Shown here: in pieces, positions 7,273 to 12,053 of the stretch | Layout of the letters: each line of letters opens with the position of its first letter | How positions within the stretch are numbered: position 1 is the first letter of the stretch | Origin: a virus | Direction: 5' to 3' (one strand) | IMG/VR virus record: IMGVR_UViG_3300028027_000215 | Coordinates: 1-25,774 of that record | Length of the DNA: 25,774 nucleotides | The notes under the pieces: model-generated | What the model was told of the DNA's origin: nothing | Databases searched by the model: none | What the model saw: the letters and a program-made list of their open reading frames with translations, nothing else | Program-made: the position numbers and the translations under genes

Positions 7273-7417
7273 GGGAAATATCTTCTAGTTTTAAGGCTTG
7301 TTCCACCAATTCATTAGCTATTCTTCTAACTTCATCTCTGTTTTGAGCAATAGCAGCTCTGTAGTATTCCTCTAAGAGTCGTTTTGCGTTTAAGTAGGGT
7401 AAGCTAAAGTCTTTCAT
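7253..7417 (-). CDS. Small helical unknown protein
   Basis: The ATG at 7417 is preferred: AAGGAG lies seven bases upstream and it overlaps the preceding stop as TAATG. A longer frame back to 7459 lacks a ribosome site. The 54-residue product (starting MKDFSLPYLNAKRLLEEYY) is entirely helical in appearance and acidic, with no motif I recognise. Its end overlaps the start of the next gene by 20 bases. Confidence 0.7.
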   Translation of the reverse strand: MKDFSLPYLNAKRLLEEYYRAAIAQNRDEVRRIANELVEQALKLEDISHESFEN

Positions 7418-7749
7418 TAAATTGCTCCTTGTCTGCGATTGCTTGATAAAGTTCTCCAAATATCAATGATGCGCTGTTCATGCTGTCGCTCATTGTCTAT
7501 TTTCTTAAATTGCACATAAGCCTGTAAATGGGCATCTAAGGCCATAGCGTATTTATCGCTTGCTATGGCTTTTTGCTCTCTTTCTGATACTCCGCCTTCA
7601 GCCAGTAGAAAAGCATGAGCTTTGGCTTGTTTAATGCCTTCTGCAAGGTAATTCACTTGTCCGCCTAAAGCAGCATGGAGTTCATTAGTTTCAGCCAATT
7701 TCATCAATGCCATTTCAACTCTGTTTTCATCCAATTTGTCTAAATTCAC
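7417..7749 (-). CDS. Coiled-coil-like unknown phage protein
   Basis: The preferred start is GTG at 7749. GGAG lies seven bases upstream and the codon overlaps the previous stop as GTGA. An ATG two codons earlier is too close to that ribosome site. The 110-residue protein is helical and Ala/Glu-rich, with a conserved-looking C-terminus (RIIDIWRTLSSNRRQGAI). I recall this type of ending (ExWRSxxANRRxG) from small phage proteins found in recombination operons. Function is unknown. It forms a tightly overlapped cluster with its neighbours. Confidence 0.72.
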   Translation of the reverse strand: MNLDKLDENRVEMALMKLAETNELHAALGGQVNYLAEGIKQAKAHAFLLAEGGVSEREQKAIASDKYAMALDAHLQAYVQFKKIDNERQHEQRIIDIWRTLSSNRRQGAI

Positions 7750-7937
7750 TTCCATTCTCCTTTTTCAATTGCTCTATTACCTTTAGTCCATTGTTCTTCA
7801 AAATCTCTTAACAACTTATACCCAAATCTATTTTTGTATTTGTGCATATATTCTCTAAATTCTCGCAATCCCCAATCCCTTCGCCATTTAATTAGTTGGC
7901 GAACCATGCAACGATGTTTATGTTTTTGTTGATCCAT
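7746..7937 (-). CDS. Small basic unknown protein after the methyltransferase
   Basis: This 63-residue, very basic protein begins HKHRCMVRQLIKWRRDWG and ends FEEQWTKGNRAIEKGEWK. I recall short phage proteins with a similar RHRCEVR start and EQWxxGNRGExGxW end, but know no function for them. Its ATG directly follows the methyltransferase stop (TAG then ATG), so the two are co-translated. Its stop overlaps the next gene's GTG. Confidence 0.72.
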   Translation of the reverse strand: MDQQKHKHRCMVRQLIKWRRDWGLREFREYMHKYKNRFGYKLLRDFEEQWTKGNRAIEKGEWK

Positions 7938-8738
7938 CTAATCGTTCTTTAAGGAGTTCCCATGCAATTCCAGCCACTTGTGGAACTTGTCCGTTTCCAA
8001 TGGCTTTAAGTCTGTCCACCCTAAAGGCCACCCCATCAACCATTCGTAAAGGCTCGGATTGATTGAAGATGGAATGTAAGTCCCATTTTTGACTGCATTT
8101 TTGTGCGCTCCTGATCCGCCTGCGTTCCCCCCCCCCCTGATGGAGTTGTTGGAGTCGGCCATATTGTTTCCCTGCGTTTTTTCAGAGCTTTCCGACTGTT
8201 GCTTCCACCATCCCTCCCTGTTGTTGGGGTATGAAAGAAGTTCTCTCCGTTTGGCAACAATCCAAATTCTTTCTCTGTGATGTTTAGCTCCAATGTCTGA
8301 AGCTCCAATGACTCCCCACGCAGCATCAAACCCAATCTCGGCCAACTGTCCAAGAACTGTTCCGAGTCCTCTATGAACGAGCATTGGCGAGTTTTCCACA
8401 TAGACGAATCTTGGTCGTATCTCGCAAATGATACGAGCCATTTCTTTCCACATTCCTGATCTTTCACCATCAATTCCTGCTCCTTTTCCTGCAGCGCTGA
8501 TGTCTTGGCATGGAAATCCGCCTGATACGACATCAACAATTCCTCTCCAAGGCTTTCCATCAAAGGTTTGAACATCATCCCAAATTGGGAAAGGCGGAAG
8601 AAGTCCATCATTTTGCCTGGCGCACAATACGCTTGCTGGGTATGCTTCCCATTCAACGGCACAGACTGTTCGCCATCCGAGCAAATGTCCCCCAAGTATT
8701 CCTCCACCAGCGCCTGCGAAAAGAGCCAACTCATTCAA
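7938..8738 (-). CDS. DNA (cytosine-5) methyltransferase
   Basis: This 266-residue enzyme should transfer a methyl group from S-adenosylmethionine to C5 of cytosine in a specific site, probably protecting phage DNA from host restriction. The motifs run in order: LALFAGAGGG (I, residues 4-13), AVEWEAYP (II), WDDV (III), VVSGGFPCQDIS (IV, catalytic Cys77), VYVENSP (VI, Glu115), GAKHHRERIWIVA (VIII, about 150-162), a short variable target region, and EWLMGWPLGWTD (IX/X region). It is small for the family, as phage versions are. Upstream in this frame is a stop, so the only start before motif I is TTG at 8738, with GGAGG seven bases upstream. No partner restriction gene is seen. Most of its length is also open in the +1 frame, and an 11-G run lies in the target region. 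Confidence 0.93.
   Translation of the reverse strand: MNELALFAGAGGGILGGHLLGWRTVCAVEWEAYPASVLCARQNDGLLPPFPIWDDVQTFDGKPWRGIVDVVSGGFPCQDISAAGKGAGIDGERSGMWKEMARIICEIRPRFVYVENSPMLVHRGLGTVLGQLAEIGFDAAWGVIGASDIGAKHHRERIWIVAKRRELLSYPNNREGWWKQQSESSEKTQGNNMADSNNSIRGGGNAGGSGAHKNAVKNGTYIPSSINPSLYEWLMGWPLGWTDLKPLETDKFHKWLELHGNSLKND
8036..8734 (-). CDS. Overprinted +1-frame protein inside the methyltransferase gene (WPTP-type)
   Basis: An ATG at 8734 lies four bases inside the methyltransferase and directly after the previous gene's TGA. It opens 232 codons with no stop in the +1 frame. The product contains LSQFGMMFKPL (48-58), EELLMSYQADFHAKTSAL (64-81), SFARYDQDSSMWKT (102-115), SWPRLGLMLRGE (130-141), FGLLPNG (157-163) and IWPTPTTP (191-198). 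I recall exactly this string of motifs (SFARYD..S.WKT, TWPRWGMM.NG, LWPTPT) from phage proteins that occur alone or at the end of cytosine methyltransferases. The match to a protein family suggests a real overlapping gene rather than a chance open frame. Another reading is that database entries of this type are themselves frames of methyltransferase genes. Function is unknown. Confidence 0.6.
   Translation of the reverse strand: MSWLFSQALVEEYLGDICSDGEQSVPLNGKHTQQAYCAPGKMMDFFRLSQFGMMFKPLMESLGEELLMSYQADFHAKTSALQEKEQELMVKDQECGKKWLVSFARYDQDSSMWKTRQCSFIEDSEQFLDSWPRLGLMLRGESLELQTLELNITEKEFGLLPNGENFFHTPTTGRDGGSNSRKALKKRRETIWPTPTTPSGGGGTQADQERTKMQSKMGLTFHLQSIRAFTNG
8127..8137 (-). repeat. Homopolymer of 11 G on the coding strand
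   Basis: Eleven C on the plus strand (11 G in the mRNA) fall in the target-recognition part of the methyltransferase, where they encode Gly residues in both open frames. At 11 G both frames read as described. One extra G would join the +1-frame N-terminal part to the methyltransferase C-terminus (SLYEWLMGWPLGW). One fewer G would give the methyltransferase the +1-frame tail. Poly-G tracts of this length are known slippage switches in bacterial phase-variable genes. Assembly error at the homopolymer is possible. Confidence 0.85.
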
Positions 8739-8752
8739 AACCTAGCCTCCTC
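8732..8752 (-). promoter_or_regulatory. One ribosome binding site serving two staggered starts (TTG and ATG)
   Basis: GAGGAGG (minus strand, about 8746-8752) is followed by TTG at 8738 for the methyltransferase, spaced seven bases, and by ATG at 8734 for the +1-frame protein, spaced eleven bases. The TGA of the 50-aa gene sits at 8737-8735, overlapping the TTG and immediately preceding the ATG. The layout lets terminating ribosomes restart in either frame. Confidence 0.7.
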
Positions 8753-8887
8753 AAAATTAAATATTTGTTTTTTCATTTTCTTAGCCACAACCTTCCAATC
8801 AGGTCTTAAAGAAACAAGGTATTGAGCCTCAGTTTTGCTCTTAACTCTGCGAATTAAGCCGATTTCGTCATAAATGTAATAAATCAT
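8735..8887 (-). CDS. 50-residue unknown protein between the replication protein and methyltransferase
   Basis: This short gene fills the gap between two larger genes. Its ATG overlaps the DUF1376 gene's stop as ATGA, and its TGA abuts the starts of the methyltransferase locus. The product begins MIYYIYDEIGLIRRVKSK, has a predicted strand-helix pattern (KTEAQYLVSLRPDWKVV), and ends IFNFEEARF. It is basic, with no signal peptide. I do not recognise it, but the coupling on both sides argues that it is real. It is in the same frame as the +1-frame protein, with only the TGA between them. Confidence 0.75.
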   Translation of the reverse strand: MIYYIYDEIGLIRRVKSKTEAQYLVSLRPDWKVVAKKMKKQIFNFEEARF

Positions 8888-9651
8888 GCAACCTTCCTTT
8901 TCTTATCTCGCTGATCCAAAATAAACTTCTTCATTTCAAAATAGCTGTTAAAACGAGCTTGGCGAGGATCTCCGCCACATTCAGCTCTGTATGCCTCCTC
9001 AATCTGTTTATCTGTTCCTAAAGGCATTTCTGTGGCTTTCTGAGCTGCTTGAGTAGCCCAAGAAGCCTCAAATGAGCGCCATCCCTTAAACATGATTGTT
9101 TCCAATACTTCTGACAAAGGCATTTTTGCTAAGTTAGCTTCTTTTACTAACCTTGTAAGAACTCTGTCTGTAATAGGAGCTTTAAGTCTTTTTCTATAAA
9201 TTAAAAAATCATTCCATAAATCATCAGACACCCCTTCAGGGGTTACGACTTTAGGAGTAGTTTTATTATGGTTCTTGGTTAATGGTTCTTGGTTCTTGGT
9301 TTGCATTGGGGAGTGATTAGGGGGGGTATTAGGGAGGCTATTGCTACCCTTATGCCACCTTAATGCTGCGCCTTTGCGACCCCCATCCTTCATGGCTTTG
9401 TATTTGGCTATTTCCACATCAGCTCTTTTGTTATGCCAAGCACCATTCTCTTGAACAAAGAACTCATGCAACAAACTGCCAACTATTTCAAAACTAGACC
9501 TTACCTTACGAGCCAGCTTTGCCGTATCTTTAAAAGGTTCTTCAGTTTGGTAATAAAGGTCAATCATGCGCCTGTAAGCCAAATCTTCCTCATCTGTTAG
9601 ATGAGAGGTATGGCTTAAATAATCCCCAATATGAAATGGGTAAAAATTCAT
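8884..9651 (-). CDS. DUF1376 (YdaU-like) replication protein
   Basis: This 255-residue protein starts MNFYPFHIGDYLSHTSHLTD, then EEDLAYRRMIDLYYQTEEPF, the signature of DUF1376 (PF07120), a winged-helix domain found in phage replication initiators. After about residue 100 comes a low-complexity Asn/Pro/Gln/Lys linker (to about 136). A C-terminal helical domain follows (GVSDDLWNDFLIYRKRLK, then LETIMFKGWRSFEASW), the type seen at the end of phage replication proteins. No helicase or loader gene is adjacent, so host helicase loading is likely. The linker DNA carries short direct repeats, as in lambda O. The start has AAGGACT upstream and follows the Cro-like gene by two bases. Confidence 0.85.
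   Translation of the reverse strand: MNFYPFHIGDYLSHTSHLTDEEDLAYRRMIDLYYQTEEPFKDTAKLARKVRSSFEIVGSLLHEFFVQENGAWHNKRADVEIAKYKAMKDGGRKGAALRWHKGSNSLPNTPPNHSPMQTKNQEPLTKNHNKTTPKVVTPEGVSDDLWNDFLIYRKRLKAPITDRVLTRLVKEANLAKMPLSEVLETIMFKGWRSFEASWATQAAQKATEMPLGTDKQIEEAYRAECGGDPRQARFNSYFEMKKFILDQRDKKRKVA
9270..9301. repeat. Three iteron-like direct repeats in the replication gene
   Basis: GGTTCTTGGTT occurs at 9270-9280, 9284-9294 and 9291-9301, the last two overlapping by four bases. They encode the KNQEPLTKN part of the DUF1376 protein's linker. Lambdoid phages place origin iterons inside the initiator gene's linker region, so these may be binding sites for the protein itself. The alternative is plain low-complexity protein coding. 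Confidence 0.5.
9308..9337 (+). other. G-rich tract next to the iteron-like repeats
   Basis: The plus strand has GGGG (9308-9311), a run of seven G (9320-9326), GGG (9332-9334) and GG (9336-9337) within 30 bases, beside the direct repeats. Four G3 blocks could form a quadruplex (loops of eight, one and five bases; the first is slightly long). It falls in the same linker-coding part of the replication gene. Confidence 0.4.
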
Positions 9652-9653
9652 TT

Positions 9654-9854
9654 TTAGTCCTTTTTAAACAAATCAGGTCTTAAAATCTCTTTTGTAAGCC
9701 TGCCTTCCGACAAATCAATCAAGGTTCTGATATGTTTAATTGGGATAATTCCACGCTTAGACCATTGGTAAATAGCGTTCTCTCTGACCCCTAAAGGCTT
9801 TGCCAGGTTAGCTAAAACCCCAAACTCTAGCTTTAAAGCATCAAATGGTTTCAT
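9654..9854 (-). CDS. Cro/YdaS-like helix-turn-helix regulator
   Basis: The ATG at 9854 has AAAGGAA five bases upstream; a longer frame back into the promoter region lacks support. The 66-residue protein shows a helix-turn-helix (LAKPLGVRENAIYQWSKRG, about 17-35) and the ending GRLTKEILRPDLF, typical of short Cro/YdaS-type DNA-binding proteins. It is the first gene of the leftward transcript, just downstream of a promoter with an embedded palindrome, so autoregulation and control of the divergent operon are likely. No CI-type partner is present in the window. Whether it acts as Cro or as an antitoxin-like YdaS cannot be told. Confidence 0.85.
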   Translation of the reverse strand: MKPFDALKLEFGVLANLAKPLGVRENAIYQWSKRGIIPIKHIRTLIDLSEGRLTKEILRPDLFKKD

Positions 9855-9881
9855 AGTTTCCTTTCGTAAGTTACAGGCTAG

Positions 9882-9910
9882 ACTATATACCACTTTCATA
9901 AGTTTGTGAA
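9882..9910 (-). promoter_or_regulatory. Leftward sigma70-type promoter
   Basis: On the minus strand TTCACA (9910-9905) and TATAGT (9887-9882) are separated by exactly 17 bases, each one base off consensus. Transcription would begin about 9875, some 20 bases before the regulator's ATG. It probably drives the whole leftward arm from the regulator to the portal, unless internal promoters exist. Confidence 0.7.
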
Positions 9911-9911
9911 A
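9894..9911. promoter_or_regulatory. Operator-like palindrome over the leftward promoter
   Basis: TTTCATAAGTTTGTGAAA is an 18-base imperfect palindrome with perfect outer arms TTTCA and TGAAA. It covers the -35 hexamer and part of the spacer of the leftward promoter. The size and place fit a dimeric helix-turn-helix repressor such as the adjacent Cro-like protein. Confidence 0.5.
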
Positions 9912-9920
9912 TTTATTTAT

Positions 9921-9934
9921 TAGGGAATCCCCTA
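9921..9934. promoter_or_regulatory. Second inverted repeat between the divergent promoters
   Basis: TAGGG AATC CCCTA is a 14-base inverted repeat lying between the two promoters. Its sequence differs from the other palindromes, so it may bind a different regulator (host or phage) or be fortuitous. Confidence 0.35.
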
Positions 9935-9956
9935 TAAAAATAATTAAAAAAAAGTG

Positions 9957-9985
9957 TTGCGAACTGTCAAATTCGTGTATAGTTC
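9957..9985 (+). promoter_or_regulatory. Rightward promoter with overlapping inverted repeat
   Basis: TTGCGA (9957-9962) and TATAGT (9978-9983) are 15 bases apart, with TG immediately before the -10. The spacing is short, so the exact -35 is uncertain. GAACT (9961-9965) and AGTTC (9981-9985) form an inverted repeat spanning the promoter, a possible operator. It lies 51 bases upstream of the first rightward gene. Confidence 0.5.
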
Positions 9986-10033
9986 TACTTAACGCAGTAA
10001 ATTTTATTAACAAGTGATGAAGGGAAAGAAAAA

Positions 10034-10276
10034 ATGAATACAACAATGACAGCAGTAGAAGCAAAACGATTAAATAAAATTCTTGGTTCTGTAAAAATGG
10101 CAGAAGCAATGATGGCTAAAAATGCTCGTTTATCACAGCCAACTAAACAAGAAGTATTAGCTAAGTTAAAAGAATTAGATGCTAAAGGCGATAAAGCTAT
10201 AGCAGAAGGTAATGTAAACAAAGCTAAATTTTATTATGGTTATGCTTTAAGACTTGCAACTAAAGCTGGTATTTAA
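10034..10276 (+). CDS. First gene of the rightward operon, unknown
   Basis: This 80-residue, basic, helical protein has AAGGGA eight bases before its ATG. It has no membrane segment. The C-terminal half (GDKAIAEGNVNKAKFYYGYALRLATKAG) reads like one tetratricopeptide-type helical hairpin, but a single copy is not diagnostic. As the first gene after the rightward promoter it is likely an early-expressed protein. I do not recognise a family. Confidence 0.75.
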   Translation: MNTTMTAVEAKRLNKILGSVKMAEAMMAKNARLSQPTKQEVLAKLKELDAKGDKAIAEGNVNKAKFYYGYALRLATKAGI

Positions 10277-10304
10277 TTTTTTTAAAGTGATGAAGGAGAA
10301 AGTG

Positions 10305-10409
10305 ATGAAACAACCAACCAATCTAGAGGTATTCGCCTCAATGCTCTTAGGAGCTTTTATCGGCATTACATTAGCTCTTGTCTATGTTTACAGAACAGGA
10401 GGCTTCTAA
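10305..10409 (+). CDS. 34-residue single-pass membrane peptide
   Basis: The start has AAGGAG seven bases upstream of ATG 10305, and the stop overlaps the next ATG as TAATG. An in-frame ATG at 10290 would add five residues. The peptide is KQPTNLEVFA, then a hydrophobic helix (MLLGAFIGITLALVYVY), then RTGGF, so it is a small inner-membrane protein. Function is unknown. Confidence 0.65.
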   Translation: MKQPTNLEVFASMLLGAFIGITLALVYVYRTGGF

Positions 10410-10711
10410 TGATTAACAATGACCGCTATTACGAGCCTGAAGATGATGATTCAGATTTATTAGATGAGCGCATTGCCGATCTAATGAAGTCTGATTACGA
10501 CCCTACCGATTACAACAACTTTGCTGAATGTATCTCAGAAGCCAAAGAAGCTGACCGATTAATTATTGAGGAAATGCTCAAAAAGCATATTACTGAAAGA
10601 GATTACGAGGCTCTTGGCAAAAAGCTGTTTTACATGGCTTATGAGCGCATGGAATTGTTTGCAGAAGAACACGCTCAAGAAGATTTAAGTGCTGGCTATT
10701 TACACGACTAA
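10409..10711 (+). CDS. Acidic unknown protein
   Basis: This 100-residue protein is strongly acidic (runs such as EPEDDDSD near the start and EEHAQED near the end) and otherwise helical (LIIEEMLKKHITERDYEALG, FYMAYERMELFAE). It has no Cys, signal or membrane segment. It is coupled to the membrane peptide by TAATG and followed by the annealing-protein gene. Acidic early phage proteins can mimic DNA or inhibit host enzymes, but nothing specific supports that here. Confidence 0.78.
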   Translation: MINNDRYYEPEDDDSDLLDERIADLMKSDYDPTDYNNFAECISEAKEADRLIIEEMLKKHITERDYEALGKKLFYMAYERMELFAEEHAQEDLSAGYLHD

Positions 10712-10722
10712 AGGAAAAAGTG

Positions 10723-11271
10723 ATGAACTATAACGAATTACGCAAAATCAATGTTAATGAATTTACAGAGCGCAAAGGCTCTCTAACCTACCTTTCTTGG
10801 ACTTATGCTGTGGACATTTTGCTTCAGCATGATCCGATGGCTACTTGGGAATGGGGAGATATTGTTTATTTCAACGAAAGCGCAATGGTTTCATGCTCAG
10901 TTACAGCTCTTGGCAAAACCATGAAGATGCAGTTGCCAGTAATGGATAACCGCAACCAGGCAATTAAAAACCCTGATGCTCGCAAAATCAGCGACTCTCA
11001 GATGCGTTGCCTTGCCAAATGTATTGCGACCTTCGGCATTGGCCTATACATATACGCTGGCTCTGATTTGCCTTCAGAGGCTATTGATGAAGAAGTTCCT
11101 GATTTAACAGAGGCTACTTTAGGATGGCTAGATGCAATTAAGGTATGCACAACTATTGATGAATTAAAGGAAAGCTATGCTCAAGCCTATAAAGCCCTTG
11201 CAAAAGATAAATCAGCAGTTGCCAAGATTTCAACCGCCAAAGATGCCAAAAAAGCAGAATTGGGAGCATAA
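10723..11271 (+). CDS. DUF1071/Sak3-type single-strand annealing protein
   Basis: This 182-residue protein should coat and anneal single-stranded DNA in homologous recombination, working with the exonuclease encoded downstream. It matches the remembered DUF1071 (PF06378) signature: ERKGSLTYLSWTYAVDILL near residues 16-34, PVMDNRNQAIKNPDARKI, MRCLAKCIATFGIGLYIYAG, then an acidic linker and a helical C-terminus. ATG 10723 is preferred over the adjacent in-frame GTG at 10720 for its spacing to AAGG. Family membership is from memory of the pattern and is supported by the YqaJ neighbour. Confidence 0.87.
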   Translation: MNYNELRKINVNEFTERKGSLTYLSWTYAVDILLQHDPMATWEWGDIVYFNESAMVSCSVTALGKTMKMQLPVMDNRNQAIKNPDARKISDSQMRCLAKCIATFGIGLYIYAGSDLPSEAIDEEVPDLTEATLGWLDAIKVCTTIDELKESYAQAYKALAKDKSAVAKISTAKDAKKAELGA

Positions 11272-11275
11272 AGCC

Positions 11276-11320
11276 ATGTTTGATGAAATCCTTAAAAGAG
11301 AAATGGAGGCTCTGAAATGA
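11276..11320 (+). CDS. Possible 14-residue leader peptide
   Basis: ATG 11276, preceded by GGGAG, encodes MFDEILKREMEALK. It ends in a TGA that overlaps the next ATG as ATGA. It is too short to judge as a protein. It could be a translation-coupling leader for the membrane peptide downstream, or it could be chance. Confidence 0.35.
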   Translation: MFDEILKREMEALK

Positions 11321-11409
11321 GCCTTTTAATAGCCTTTTTAGCATTAACTGGAGCTGTTGTTTGGCTAGTATTAATCGCAATGCTTATTTATATATGGATG
11401 GACAAATGA
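11317..11409 (+). CDS. 30-residue single-pass membrane peptide
   Basis: GGAGG lies seven bases before ATG 11317, and the TGA overlaps the exonuclease ATG as ATGA. The product is almost one hydrophobic helix (MSLLIAFLALTG, then VVWLVLIAMLIYIW, ending MDK). It is a second tiny membrane protein in this operon, unlike the first in sequence. Function is unknown. Confidence 0.62.
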   Translation: MSLLIAFLALTGAVVWLVLIAMLIYIWMDK

Positions 11410-12053
11410 CTACATTTACAACAGAAGATAGAGTTGCAGTTCAACAGGGAACTCCTGAATGGCATCAACTTCGCTTAGGCAAAGTTACCGCTTCTAGGGT
11501 AGCTGACATCCTTGCAAAGACAAAGACAGGGCCTTCAGCTAGTAGAGGAAACTACCTGATTGAGCTTGCCTTGCAACGAGTTACAAAGACCATAGAGGAA
11601 TCATATACCAATGCTGCAATGGAATGGGGAACTCAAACTGAACCCCAGGCTAGGGTTGCTTATGAAGTCAAAACAAATAACTTTGTGGATCAGGTTGCAT
11701 TTATTGACCATGAATCTATTGCTGGCTTTGGATGCTCTCCTGATGGACTTGTTGGAACTGATGGGCTTATTGAGATTAAATGCCCTAATTCAGCAACTCA
11801 TTGGAGCTACATCAAAGCCAATGAACCGCCAACTAAATACTTTATTCAGATGCAAGCTCAGATGGCAGTAACTGGCGCTAAATGGTGCGACTTTGTATCT
11901 TTTGATCCAAGGATGCCTGAGAGAAGCCAGTTGTTGATTGTGAATGTTCCTAGAGATGATGAGTTCATTGGCAACATGGAAGCAGAAATTAAACAATTTT
12001 TAAGTGAAGTAGAAGCAGAAGTTAATTTAATGGAGAGAAAAAATGGCAGTTAA
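11406..12053 (+). CDS. YqaJ/lambda-type exonuclease
   Basis: This nuclease of the lambda exonuclease (YqaJ) family should resect double-stranded ends to feed the annealing protein. From ATG 11406 it has 215 residues, with EWHQLRLGKVTASRVADIL (about 18-36), the conserved Glu region EWGTQTEPQAR, and the catalytic SPDGL (Asp about 113) and IEIKCP (Glu123, Lys125) motifs, followed by YFIQMQAQMAVTG. The start was chosen because it overlaps the preceding stop as ATGA; earlier in-frame codons lie within the membrane-peptide gene. Together with the DUF1071 protein and the SSB-like protein it forms a Red-type recombination set. Confidence 0.92.
   Translation: MTTFTTEDRVAVQQGTPEWHQLRLGKVTASRVADILAKTKTGPSASRGNYLIELALQRVTKTIEESYTNAAMEWGTQTEPQARVAYEVKTNNFVDQVAFIDHESIAGFGCSPDGLVGTDGLIEIKCPNSATHWSYIKANEPPTKYFIQMQAQMAVTGAKWCDFVSFDPRMPERSQLLIVNVPRDDEFIGNMEAEIKQFLSEVEAEVNLMERKNGS

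Noticed and set aside
8510-8825. Plus-strand frames opposite the methyltransferase start and the 50-aa gene
   Set aside because: They are antisense shadows with no family resemblance, unlike the same-strand +1 frame.
9855-10109. Longer frame upstream of the Cro-like gene (hydrophobic N-terminal extension)
   Set aside because: It runs through the promoter/operator region and has no ribosome site; the short form begins with a good Shine-Dalgarno and the family's usual start.
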